NCBI RefSeq assembly: GCF_040718835.1
Contig: NZ_JBFEFG010000264.1
Span: 1-64,000 of the forward strand
DNA: 64,000 nucleotides
Direction: 5' to 3'
Source: Bremerella sp. JC817
GTDB lineage: Bacteria; Planctomycetota; Planctomycetia; Pirellulales; Pirellulaceae
Part shown: piece after piece, positions 57,083-64,000 of the stretch
Layout: every line of letters starts with the position of its first letter
Numbering within the stretch: position 1 is the first letter of the stretch
The notes under the pieces: model-generated
What the model was told of the DNA's origin: nothing
The model's database searches: none
What the model saw: only the letters and a program-made list of their open reading frames with translations
Program-made: the position numbers and the translations under genes

Positions 57083-58630
57083 GTGTCCAAAGGCAAGTTG
57101 CTTGCCGTGAGCATTGTGTGGCTGCTGATTCTCGCGGCTGGTGTCACTGTCTGGAAAGTCGTCTTCGCGCCGGCCGTGGAAGTCTCGCTCGAAGAGCAAA
57201 AGCGAATCGAGGCCGAGAAAGCTCGGGCCGAGCGTGACAATCAATTGCGCCGTGGTGGCACGGATAGTCGTTATCGTACCCAGGTCAATCTCGCCCTGGA
57301 TGGCTTCAGTGGATACGCCGTCTTTCGCAGTCCCGAGTTCGCCGACGAACTAAGCAAGCAGGGAATCAAACTTCAGCTGAGCGACGACGGTGCCGACTAT
57401 TCGGCTCGGCTGGAAGCGCTGCGCAGTGGCAAGGTCGACATGGCCGTGATGACGATCGACGCCCTGGTGGCGACCAGCGCCGATGCTGGCGATCTTCCGG
57501 CGACCATCGTGGCGATTGTGGACGAAACGGTCGGGGCCGACGCGATCGTCACCTATCGCGATACCTACCCGAACGTCGATTCCTTGAACCGAGCCGATAC
57601 GCGGTTCGTGCTGACGCCTGACTCGCCGAGCGAAACCTTGGCACGCGTGGTGATCTCGCGGTTCCAGCTTTCGGAACTCGAGAAAGATCCCTTCATCAAA
57701 GTGGCCGACGCCGCGGAAGTGATGCAAAAGTACAAGCAGGCCAAGCCGGGCGATCCGTTGGCGTACGTCGTCTGGCAGCCGTTCATAGCCAAGATGCTGC
57801 AGAACGATCGGATGCACGTCGTGGTCGATAGTTCTCGCTTTCCCTCCGCGATCGTTGACGTGCTGGTGGTCAGTGACGACTTCATCGCCAAGAACCGCGA
57901 CACGGTTGCCCAAGTGGTGAAGGCGTACCTCAAGGCAAACTATGCCTATCGTGACGATGCCCGGCGAATTGAACTGGTGATGAAAGATGCCGCTGCTACC
58001 GGTACCAAGCTAACCCAGTCCGAAGCAACGCAGTTGGTCGAAGGCGTCTGGTGGAAGAACACACAAGAGAACCTCGCGCATGTCGGCCAGCGAGGTGGTT
58101 CCCACTTGCCCCATATCGAAGACATGATTGCCGGCGTGACCAACGTGCTGGTCGAAACAGGTTCGATCGCCGCCGATCCGACGATGGGCCATCCGAACTA
58201 TCTGTACAACGACTCGATCTTGAAAGAACTGGTCGACTTTCATCCCGGCGAGCAGCCGGAAGAGGTTCGTGGTACTTCGATGCCGGCACTGACCGATCAG
58301 CAGTGGGGCTCGCTGGTGCAAATCGGAACGGCCCGGGCACCAACGCTGGTCTTTGCTCGCGGAACGGCAAGCTTAACGGAACGCAGCCGGGTGCTGCTGG
58401 ACGAACTCGCCGGAACGCTTCAGGCAACCCGTTATTACGTGATTGTGAGGGGGAATGCCTCGCGCCGGGGCAACCTGGAAGCGAATCAAAAGCTGGCCGA
58501 AGATCGTGCCAAAGAAGTGGAACAATACCTGGTATCGCAGGGTGTCGATCGCGATCGCATACGAGCCATCGGTGTCGAGCCGAGCGGCAGTACTTCGGTT
58601 TCGTTCGTCCTGGGCGAGCTTCCCTATTAG
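57083..58630 (+). CDS. Second substrate-binding protein fused to OmpA-like domain, membrane-anchored
   Basis: The 515-residue protein uses GTG at 57083 with AGGAG ten bases upstream. An uncleaved N-terminal helix (about 7-27) and a short coiled coil (about 35-55) lead to a periplasmic binding domain (about 65-390; NLALDGFSGYAVF, RSGKVDMAVMTIDAL, AYVVWQPF) and a C-terminal OmpA-like domain (about 405-515; YYVIVRGNAS, LAEDRAKEVEQYL). It should span the periplasm between inner membrane and peptidoglycan. It resembles the paralogue at 54155 in architecture but not in detail. A 7-bp hairpin brackets its stop codon. Confidence 0.83.
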   Translation: MSKGKLLAVSIVWLLILAAGVTVWKVVFAPAVEVSLEEQKRIEAEKARAERDNQLRRGGTDSRYRTQVNLALDGFSGYAVFRSPEFADELSKQGIKLQLSDDGADYSARLEALRSGKVDMAVMTIDALVATSADAGDLPATIVAIVDETVGADAIVTYRDTYPNVDSLNRADTRFVLTPDSPSETLARVVISRFQLSELEKDPFIKVADAAEVMQKYKQAKPGDPLAYVVWQPFIAKMLQNDRMHVVVDSSRFPSAIVDVLVVSDDFIAKNRDTVAQVVKAYLKANYAYRDDARRIELVMKDAAATGTKLTQSEATQLVEGVWWKNTQENLAHVGQRGGSHLPHIEDMIAGVTNVLVETGSIAADPTMGHPNYLYNDSILKELVDFHPGEQPEEVRGTSMPALTDQQWGSLVQIGTARAPTLVFARGTASLTERSRVLLDELAGTLQATRYYVIVRGNASRRGNLEANQKLAEDRAKEVEQYLVSQGVDRDRIRAIGVEPSGSTSVSFVLGELPY

Positions 58631-58666
58631 TCACCACGGGAAGCAGCGGATGAAAGCGATACCCTG

Positions 58667-59386
58667 ATGGACAGCGTCAAAAAGAAGGTCTTACTCGATC
58701 TCTTTGTTTCGCCGTGGACGGTCATTCCGATCGTCGGCGGGCTGAGCGCTTGGCTGCTGTCGTGGGGCATCGACGGTAATACGACGCTCAATGTGATCGG
58801 CCTCGCAGGCGTGCTCGCAGGCATGGGAATCCAGGCCTCGCGATTGATCTTCGGGATCGAAGACCTGACCGCTCGGGCGCACAACTATTTGACCGAACAA
58901 GAGCGGCTCGAGAGAAACCAGCACCTCGACCAGTTGGCCCGCCGGCTCGAACAAGACCAAGACCCACGCAGCGAGCAATGTTTGAATCGGCTGCGGGCGT
59001 TATACACCTCGCTGGAAGTCGATGCTCCGGTGGGGCATGCCGCGATCAGCATTCGCGAGAAGGTCGACAAGCTGTTCAACGCAGCCGTGCGGCAGCTCGA
59101 GCGTTCGCTGGAACTGTGGGACAAAGCCAATCGATTGCCCGGCAAGATCGGCCGACCGCTGCTGGAAGAACGCCGCAAAGCGGTGGATGAAGTGGTGCTG
59201 ACCGTCGAGCATCTGGCGCGGACCGTGCAGCAGTATCACTCGTTCCAACTGCGCGATAGTGACGATGAATTGGCAAAACTTCGCCAGGAACTCGATCGCA
59301 CTATTGAAGTCGCCAGACGAGCAGAAGAAGTTATAGAGTCGCTCGATTCGTCGAAGCAATATAACGAGTCCGAATACGAATCCTAG
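58667..59386 (+). CDS. Two-helix membrane protein with long coiled coil
   Basis: The 239-residue protein has two hydrophobic segments (about residues 15-35 and 41-62) and then an alpha-helical, Leu/Glu/Arg-rich region to the end with coiled-coil character (such as LARRLEQDQD and LAKLRQELDRTIEVARRAEEV). No family is recognised. It sits 36 bp after the SBP-OmpA gene and 51 bp before the PspA-like gene, so it is a good candidate membrane anchor or partner for the PspA-like protein. Function is inference from position. Confidence 0.72.
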   Translation: MDSVKKKVLLDLFVSPWTVIPIVGGLSAWLLSWGIDGNTTLNVIGLAGVLAGMGIQASRLIFGIEDLTARAHNYLTEQERLERNQHLDQLARRLEQDQDPRSEQCLNRLRALYTSLEVDAPVGHAAISIREKVDKLFNAAVRQLERSLELWDKANRLPGKIGRPLLEERRKAVDEVVLTVEHLARTVQQYHSFQLRDSDDELAKLRQELDRTIEVARRAEEVIESLDSSKQYNESEYES

Positions 59387-59437
59387 ATAATCGCTCATCT
59401 ACAAGTTTGACCGCCATTTCCCAAAGTGAGGGGATCC

Positions 59438-60250
59438 ATGTTCCGAGCAATTGGCAAATACCTGCGAGCCATTGGCTACCTGTTGACCTTCCGGATCGAC
59501 AAGGCAAGTGAATCGTTGCGTATGAACCCTGGCGTTGTATCGGCCAATTACGACCGGATCATCACCGAGAAGCGTAGCCGGATCAATCAATACAAAGACG
59601 CCATCAGCGCGATGATTGCCCAAGAGGAAACGAAGAAGGAAAAGCTGAAGGTCGTTACCGAAGAGATCGAGCGACTCGAAAAACTGAAGGCTGGTGCCGC
59701 GGCGAAGGCCCGCCAGGTTGCCTCGAAGTATAACGGCGATCCTGAAGCGACCCGGAACGATCCAGAATATCAAAAGTGCCAGGCCGCGTTCACCGATTTC
59801 AGCAGCACGCTGTCGGAGAAGCAGGCCCGCGTCGCCGAATTGGAATCGGATCTCGAGCAGTTGGTGGAAAACGTCAACCGTCACAAGCTGCAGATCCAAA
59901 CGCAGATGCGTGAGTTGGAAAAGCTGGGCGAAGAGAAGCACGATGCGGTGGCTTCGATGTTGTCGGCCCAGGAAGAAAAGCAGATTGCCGACTTGATGAC
60001 CGGCCTCGCCGAAGATCGTACCAGCGAAGAGCTGCGAGAGCTTCGCGATCTGCGGAACAAAGCCTCGGCCAATGCCCGCGTCAGCCGCGAACTGGCCGGC
60101 CTCGATACGAAGCAGGCCGAAGCCGAATTCATGGACTTCGCCGTCAACAGCCAGGCTAACGACGAGTTCGACGCCTTGATCGGGCTGACCAACAAGTCGC
60201 CAGAATCGGATGGCGATGGCCCGGAAAAGACAAGAATTCCGGAAAGCTAA
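59438..60250 (+). CDS. PspA/IM30-like coiled-coil protein
   Basis: The 270-residue protein starts MFRAIGKYLRAIGYLLTF, an amphipathic membrane-binding helix as in PspA, followed by a long coiled coil (about 40-190; NYDRIITEKRSRINQYKDAI, EEIERLEKLKAG, ESDLEQLVENVNRHKLQI) and a more acidic tail. PspA/IM30/Vipp1 proteins are bacterial ESCRT-III relatives that form helical assemblies and protect damaged membranes. Sequence identity to classical PspA cannot be measured here, so this is a relative, not a proven orthologue. An ATG at 59426 would add four residues. Confidence 0.75.
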   Translation: MFRAIGKYLRAIGYLLTFRIDKASESLRMNPGVVSANYDRIITEKRSRINQYKDAISAMIAQEETKKEKLKVVTEEIERLEKLKAGAAAKARQVASKYNGDPEATRNDPEYQKCQAAFTDFSSTLSEKQARVAELESDLEQLVENVNRHKLQIQTQMRELEKLGEEKHDAVASMLSAQEEKQIADLMTGLAEDRTSEELRELRDLRNKASANARVSRELAGLDTKQAEAEFMDFAVNSQANDEFDALIGLTNKSPESDGDGPEKTRIPES

Positions 60251-60302
60251 CGAATAACTGACGCAGAGAAAAATACACACCCTATCAAGAAGGAAGCAGT
60301 CA

Positions 60303-61370
60303 ATGAGATTTGGAAATCTAGCAGCGTGTGCCGCCCTCGTCGCGTTAGTGGTCGGTTGCAACTCCGGCACACCCGCCGGTGGTGGCGAAGGGGACGTTCC
60401 GGTATTCAGCCTGGCTTGGAGCGAGTATCCCAGCTGGTCGGTCTTCGGTGTCGCGCACGAAAAGGGTCTGCTTCACAAAGATGAAGGCCAGATGGGCGAG
60501 TTGGAAAAGAAGTGGGGCGTCGACATCGTGCTGGTCCAAGCCGACTACGATTCCTGCTTGAGCCAGTATGGCAACTCGACCGTCGATGCCGTCTGCATGA
60601 CCAACATGGACAGCCTTGCTCCGGCGACCGGCCGTGATTCGGTTGCCATCTTGCCGACTTCGACCAGTGTCGGTGCGGATGCTTGTATCACGGTGGGTGT
60701 CGATTCGATCGAAGCTTTGAAAGGCACACCGACCTACGGTTTGGAGAAGTCGGTTTCGCAGTACGCATTTGAACGCTGCCTGGAACTGGAAGGCGCCAAT
60801 CCAAAGGATTACGAATTCAAGAACATGGATCCCGGTGTCGCGGCTCAGGCCATGCAGACCGGCGACGAAGCGATGAAGTCGATCATGGTTTGGAATCCGT
60901 TCGTTCTGCAGACACTCCGCGATCGCGACGGTGCCAAGCGTTTGTTCGACTCGCGTAAGATACCAGAAGAAATCATCGACATGGTCGTGGTTAGCAAGGC
61001 CAGCCTCGCGAAGCCAAGTGGCGACAAGTTTGCCGGCGCCGTGATCGATGCCTTCTACGAAGTGAACAAGATGCTGGAAGACGACAGCACCCGCGCCGAC
61101 ACCTTGAAGGCGCTGGGCGAAAAGTTCTCGAGCCTGGGTGTCGAAGACATGGAAGTGGTCGTCCAGGAAACGAAGATGTACCCAACGCCAGCCGACGGAA
61201 TTGCTTTGTTTGAAAACAAAGATTTCCAGGAAAAGACGATGCCAACGGTTGTCGACTTCTGCGTCACGCACGATATCGTCGACGAGAAGTCTTCGATCGG
61301 TTTCGGCAAGGCAGACGCTCAGTTGAACTTCGATGCGTCGTACATGAAGCAGGTCGAAGCGGGCAAGTAA
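60303..61370 (+). CDS. Lipoprotein substrate-binding protein of urea-carboxylase-associated type
   Basis: The 355-residue protein has a signal sequence with lipobox VVGC (about residue 19). The binding domain reads FSLAWSEYPSWSVFGVAHEKG, then DSCLSQYGNSTVDAVCMTNMD, SVGADACITVG and SIMVWNPF. This pattern matches, from memory, the substrate-binding proteins next to urea/guanidine carboxylase genes (TIGR03427-like), within the wider taurine/nitrate group. No carboxylase is in the window. It is followed by a hairpin (61408-61436) and the permease gene, so it is probably the binding protein of that permease. Confidence 0.8.
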   Translation: MRFGNLAACAALVALVVGCNSGTPAGGGEGDVPVFSLAWSEYPSWSVFGVAHEKGLLHKDEGQMGELEKKWGVDIVLVQADYDSCLSQYGNSTVDAVCMTNMDSLAPATGRDSVAILPTSTSVGADACITVGVDSIEALKGTPTYGLEKSVSQYAFERCLELEGANPKDYEFKNMDPGVAAQAMQTGDEAMKSIMVWNPFVLQTLRDRDGAKRLFDSRKIPEEIIDMVVVSKASLAKPSGDKFAGAVIDAFYEVNKMLEDDSTRADTLKALGEKFSSLGVEDMEVVVQETKMYPTPADGIALFENKDFQEKTMPTVVDFCVTHDIVDEKSSIGFGKADAQLNFDASYMKQVEAGK

Positions 61371-61407
61371 GCTCGTTCGATCCAAGATGCTTTCGCAAAC
61401 CGATGTC

Positions 61408-61436
61408 AAAGGCACGAGGCAATGCTTCGTGCCTTT
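61408..61436 (+). promoter_or_regulatory. Intercistronic hairpin between binding protein and permease
   Basis: AAAGGCACGA pairs perfectly with TCGTGCCTTT (10 bp, 9-base loop), with no T-run. A site like this commonly lets a binding protein be made in excess over its permease. Confidence 0.55.
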
Positions 61437-61485
61437 GCGCGTTGCCTACAACCTATGCCCCACACTTGCCTGAAAGTTGCCCCGA

Positions 61486-62280
61486 ATGATTCGCCGGTCC
61501 ATTAGCAAACGGACTCGCCTGCTGCTGGGATTCGCCAGCTTTGTTGTGATCTTGCTCGGTTATGCTTGGATGTCGCATCGCGCCCATGTCGAAAACCCTC
61601 GCAACAAAACGCTGCCCAACTTCTCGCAGTTTCAAGAAGGCTGGCAGAAGATGGCCACCGGCGATGGGGGCATCAAGTTTTGGGATGACGTGAAAGCGTC
61701 TTCCACCCGGCTTGCCGTCGGTGTTGGAATTGGGGTGCTGCTGGCCTTTGTGATCGGGCTGGCGATGGGGTGTATCCCCCAGGTCGAAGCCGTGCTGCTG
61801 CCGCCGATCTCGTTCTTCGCCAAGATCCCGCCCACTGCGATGTTGGCGGTTTACTTCGTGCTGTTCGGCGTGACCGGGATGAAGATCTTTGTCGCGTTGA
61901 TCGCCTTCGGCATCTTTCCTACGTTGGCCCAGGCGATTGCCCAGGCTGCCCAAAAGGATGTCGACGAGCACACGATCTATAAGTCGTACACGCTCGGTGC
62001 GTCTCACTTCGAGGTCATCTGGGAAGTGGTAGTGCGGCAGATTCTGCCTCGTATTATCGAGAACGCTCGCCTGCAGATCGGACCAGCGATGGTCTTTCTG
62101 ATTGCCGCCGAGTTTGCCCTGGCCGATGTCGGGTTTGGCTACACGCTGCGGATGCAGTCGCGTCTGCAGAACCTGAACATTGTGTACACTTATCTGATCA
62201 TTCTGGGTGTGGCCGGGCTCGCGATCGACTGGTGCTTGATCTTGATGCGACGCAAGCTTTGCCCTTGGTTCGGCGAATAG
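61486..62280 (+). CDS. ABC transporter permease, nitrate/taurine/urea type
   Basis: The 264-residue protein has about six membrane segments and the permease coupling loop YKSYTLGASHFEVIWEVVVRQILPRI, with the EAA-type Gly, as in SsuC/TauC. GIGVLLAFVIGLAMGC and PPTAMLAVYFVLFGV are typical core helices. ATG at 61486 is preferred; TTG at 61477 would add three residues. It should pair with the ATPase at 50124 and the lipoprotein at 60303, forming one importer whose genes are separated by the intervening envelope genes. Confidence 0.9.
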   Translation: MIRRSISKRTRLLLGFASFVVILLGYAWMSHRAHVENPRNKTLPNFSQFQEGWQKMATGDGGIKFWDDVKASSTRLAVGVGIGVLLAFVIGLAMGCIPQVEAVLLPPISFFAKIPPTAMLAVYFVLFGVTGMKIFVALIAFGIFPTLAQAIAQAAQKDVDEHTIYKSYTLGASHFEVIWEVVVRQILPRIIENARLQIGPAMVFLIAAEFALADVGFGYTLRMQSRLQNLNIVYTYLIILGVAGLAIDWCLILMRRKLCPWFGE

Positions 62281-62313
62281 TTCAAGCTGCCACGATAAAG
62301 GGCAAACGGCATC

Positions 62314-62952
62314 ATGGGAAAAGGACGTCTCGAAGCATTCAGCGACGGGGTGATCGCCATTCTGATTACGATCATGGTCTTCAATCTGAAGGCACCCCAG
62401 CAGCATACGTGGGACGGGCTGATGGACATTATGCCGGGCGTGCTGACGTACGTGCTGAGCTTTGTCTATCTGGGGATCTACTGGAGCAATCACCATCACC
62501 TCCTGCAGTTGACCCAGCGTGTGAATGGTGGTGTGCTGTGGGCGAACTTGCACTTGCTGTTCTGGCTCTCGCTCATCCCGGTGGCGACGGCTTGGATGCA
62601 TGAAAGCGAGTTCGTCGACCTGCCGGTCGCGATCTATGGCGTGGTGCTGTTTTGCTGCTCGGTGGCATGGTGGATCCTGCAAACGACTCTCGTCGCTCAA
62701 GATGGCAAGGGTTCGCGACTGGGAGGAGCGGTCGGGATCGACATCAAGGGAAAGGCCTCGATGCTGGCCTATCTGTTCGGAACGCTGGTCGCGTTTGTTT
62801 CTCCCTGGTTCGCGATTACGGTCTATTCGATCCTGGCGGTCGTCTGGCTGGTGCCGGACCAAAGGTTTGAACGAGCGGTGGTCGAAGCACAACGCGCGGA
62901 AGTCGCTCGTCAGGAAGGCAATGTTGGCCATCGCCGTTCGGAGGAGCTATAA
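62314..62952 (+). CDS. TMEM175-like potassium channel
   Basis: The 212-residue protein opens with RLEAFSDGVIAILITIMVFNL, the FSDG helix 1 signature of the TMEM175/DUF1211 family, and has about six hydrophobic segments, as expected for bacterial members that tetramerise into K+-selective channels. NHHHLLQLTQRV is also typical. It is 33 bp after the permease gene on the same strand, so it may share that transcript, though the functional link is unclear. Confidence 0.88.
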   Translation: MGKGRLEAFSDGVIAILITIMVFNLKAPQQHTWDGLMDIMPGVLTYVLSFVYLGIYWSNHHHLLQLTQRVNGGVLWANLHLLFWLSLIPVATAWMHESEFVDLPVAIYGVVLFCCSVAWWILQTTLVAQDGKGSRLGGAVGIDIKGKASMLAYLFGTLVAFVSPWFAITVYSILAVVWLVPDQRFERAVVEAQRAEVARQEGNVGHRRSEEL

Positions 62953-62995
62953 TCGGGCCACCCCATCCGTGATTCTCTCTCGCCTGAGATCCGCC

Positions 62996-64000
62996 ATGCC
63001 TGCCCCGATCCGTCTTGGTTCGCTCCTTTTCGTCTGCCTGGTCGCGAGTTTCTGTCAGGCCAAAAAGCCCAATGTGTTGTTCATCATTTCGGATGACCTC
63101 GGCAGCCAGTCGCTCGGCTGCTATGGCAATGCCCAGTGCCAATCTCCGAACATCGATCGTCTGGCCGGCGAAGGGATGAAGTTCGAGCATACCTACACGC
63201 AGTATCCTGTGTGCGGTCCATCGCGAGCCTCGCTGATGTCTGGCATGTACGCCCAAGCGATCGGCGTGACCTCGAACGGATTGTCGGACAAGTTCACCAA
63301 GAACCTCGGCGACCGTCCGACGATGGCGCAGCACTTTCGCGACAACGGCTATTACACGGCACGCGTCAGCAAGATCTATCACATGCGAATCCCCGGCGAT
63401 ATCACCGCTGGGACCGATGGCGCGGATCACGCGGCATCGTGGACCGAGCGTTTCAACTGCCAGGCCCTGGAGCAGTGGAGCAAAGGTGAGCATGCCCATC
63501 TGACCAAAGAGAAGCTGAAGCCAGATCCCAAGCAGAACATTCACTACAACCTTGGCTACGGCGGAGCATTTTACACGGTAAAAACGCCAGGCGATGGTGC
63601 CGAGCAGGCCGATGTCAAAGCTTCGGCCAAGGCGATTGAAATCCTTGAGGCCCGAGCCAAAGACAAGCAGCCATTCTTTCTGGCAGTCGGGCTGGTGCGG
63701 CCTCATGTTCCGCTGGTGGCCCCCAGCAGTTTCTTCGATCTTTACCCGGCCGAAACAATGGAACTGCCGCCGCAAGTCGATGACGACTGGGACGACATTC
63801 CGAAGCCTGGCATCATCAAGAACAGCAAGTCGAGCGGCCTCGATACGCAGATCAAAAAACAGAAAGTGCTCGAGGCCTATTATGCTTCAGTCAGTTTCAT
63901 GGACGCCCAGGTCGGCAAGATGATCGATGCTCTCGAACGCTTAGACCTGGCGAAGAACACGATCGTTGTTTTCACGGCCGATCATGGATACCATCTCGGT
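62996..64000 (+). CDS. Secreted sulfatase, iduronate-2-sulfatase-like (3'-truncated by window end)
   Basis: The first 335 residues are present and the frame is open at the window edge. A signal peptide (about residues 1-22) precedes PNVLFIISDDLG, with metal-binding Asp residues, and VCGPSRASLMSG, which contains the CxPSR motif whose Cys is converted to formylglycine. RPHVPLVAPSSFFDLYP and ADHGYHLG are further sulfatase landmarks. Such enzymes remove sulfate from marine polysaccharides and are abundant in planctomycetes. Activation needs a formylglycine-generating enzyme encoded elsewhere. The start ATG is at 62996, 43 bp after the channel gene. Confidence 0.93.
   Translation, partial: MPAPIRLGSLLFVCLVASFCQAKKPNVLFIISDDLGSQSLGCYGNAQCQSPNIDRLAGEGMKFEHTYTQYPVCGPSRASLMSGMYAQAIGVTSNGLSDKFTKNLGDRPTMAQHFRDNGYYTARVSKIYHMRIPGDITAGTDGADHAASWTERFNCQALEQWSKGEHAHLTKEKLKPDPKQNIHYNLGYGGAFYTVKTPGDGAEQADVKASAKAIEILEARAKDKQPFFLAVGLVRPHVPLVAPSSFFDLYPAETMELPPQVDDDWDDIPKPGIIKNSKSSGLDTQIKKQKVLEAYYASVSFMDAQVGKMIDALERLDLAKNTIVVFTADHGYHLG

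Noticed and set aside
57001..57244. Short minus-strand ORFs (78-81 codons) between the VWA and second SBP-OmpA genes
   Set aside because: They overlap the start of the second SBP-OmpA gene, lack a ribosome-binding site, and show no family pattern.
61453..62931. Long minus-strand ORF (492 codons) opposite the permease and TMEM175-like genes
   Set aside because: It spans two well-supported genes and gives a His/Gln/Arg-rich product with no family pattern.

Overview
The window looks like chromosome from a planctomycete of the Pirellulaceae type (Blastopirellula/Bremerella/Rhodopirellula-like). The support is gene content: a prepilin-like DUF1559 protein with its small lipoprotein partner, two secreted DUF1080 proteins, a secreted sulfatase, a very long WD40-type secreted protein, a Ser/Thr kinase with an extracytoplasmic sensor, and an ECF sigma factor with a membrane partner. 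Species assignment is inference; there is no rRNA.

Layout. 1-880: complete IS5-type insertion sequence with a programmed -1 frameshift. 899-2278: poorly known small genes. 2279-8366: ABC-F ATPase, membrane pentapeptide-repeat protein, a coupled HD-GYP/PilZ pair (c-di-GMP) and a lone PhnZ-like HD oxygenase. 8363-16676 (minus): secreted esterase, two DUF1080 proteins and an Lhr helicase. 16749-23718: hybrid histidine kinase, CLC channel with CBS domains, a frameshifted DUF1559 gene with its lipoprotein, and a dihaem cytochrome c. 23721-31537: IlvA, a three-gene response-regulator cluster (REC-kinase, REC-HDOD, REC with degenerate HD), Ada, and a thioredoxin-like lipoprotein. 31826-34840: GlsB-like membrane protein, P-II protein behind a sigma-54-type promoter, a 1-kb non-coding stretch with an orphan terminator, a thioredoxin-fold protein and SufE. 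34868-43623: receptor-type Ser/Thr kinase, secreted aldose epimerase, ECF sigma/anti-sigma/PDZ module, and a GAF-containing sigma-54 activator.

43818-45378 is a small degraded island at a tRNA-Lys: a membrane protein resembling putative abortive-infection proteins and the 3' remnant of a tyrosine recombinase. A small lipoprotein and a 1366-residue internally duplicated WD40/helical protein follow.

50124-62280 is the most unusual part. A nitrate/taurine/urea-type ABC ATPase diverges from a co-directional run of nine genes: Rieske oxygenase, AAA ATPase, substrate-binding protein fused to OmpA, VWA protein, a second substrate-binding/OmpA protein, a membrane coiled-coil protein, a PspA-like protein, a lipoprotein substrate-binding protein and the ABC permease. 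Gene order, a 4-base overlap and short gaps suggest they work together at the cell envelope, perhaps coupling uptake or sensing of a small nitrogen compound to membrane maintenance. A TMEM175-like channel and a sulfatase that runs off the window close the region.
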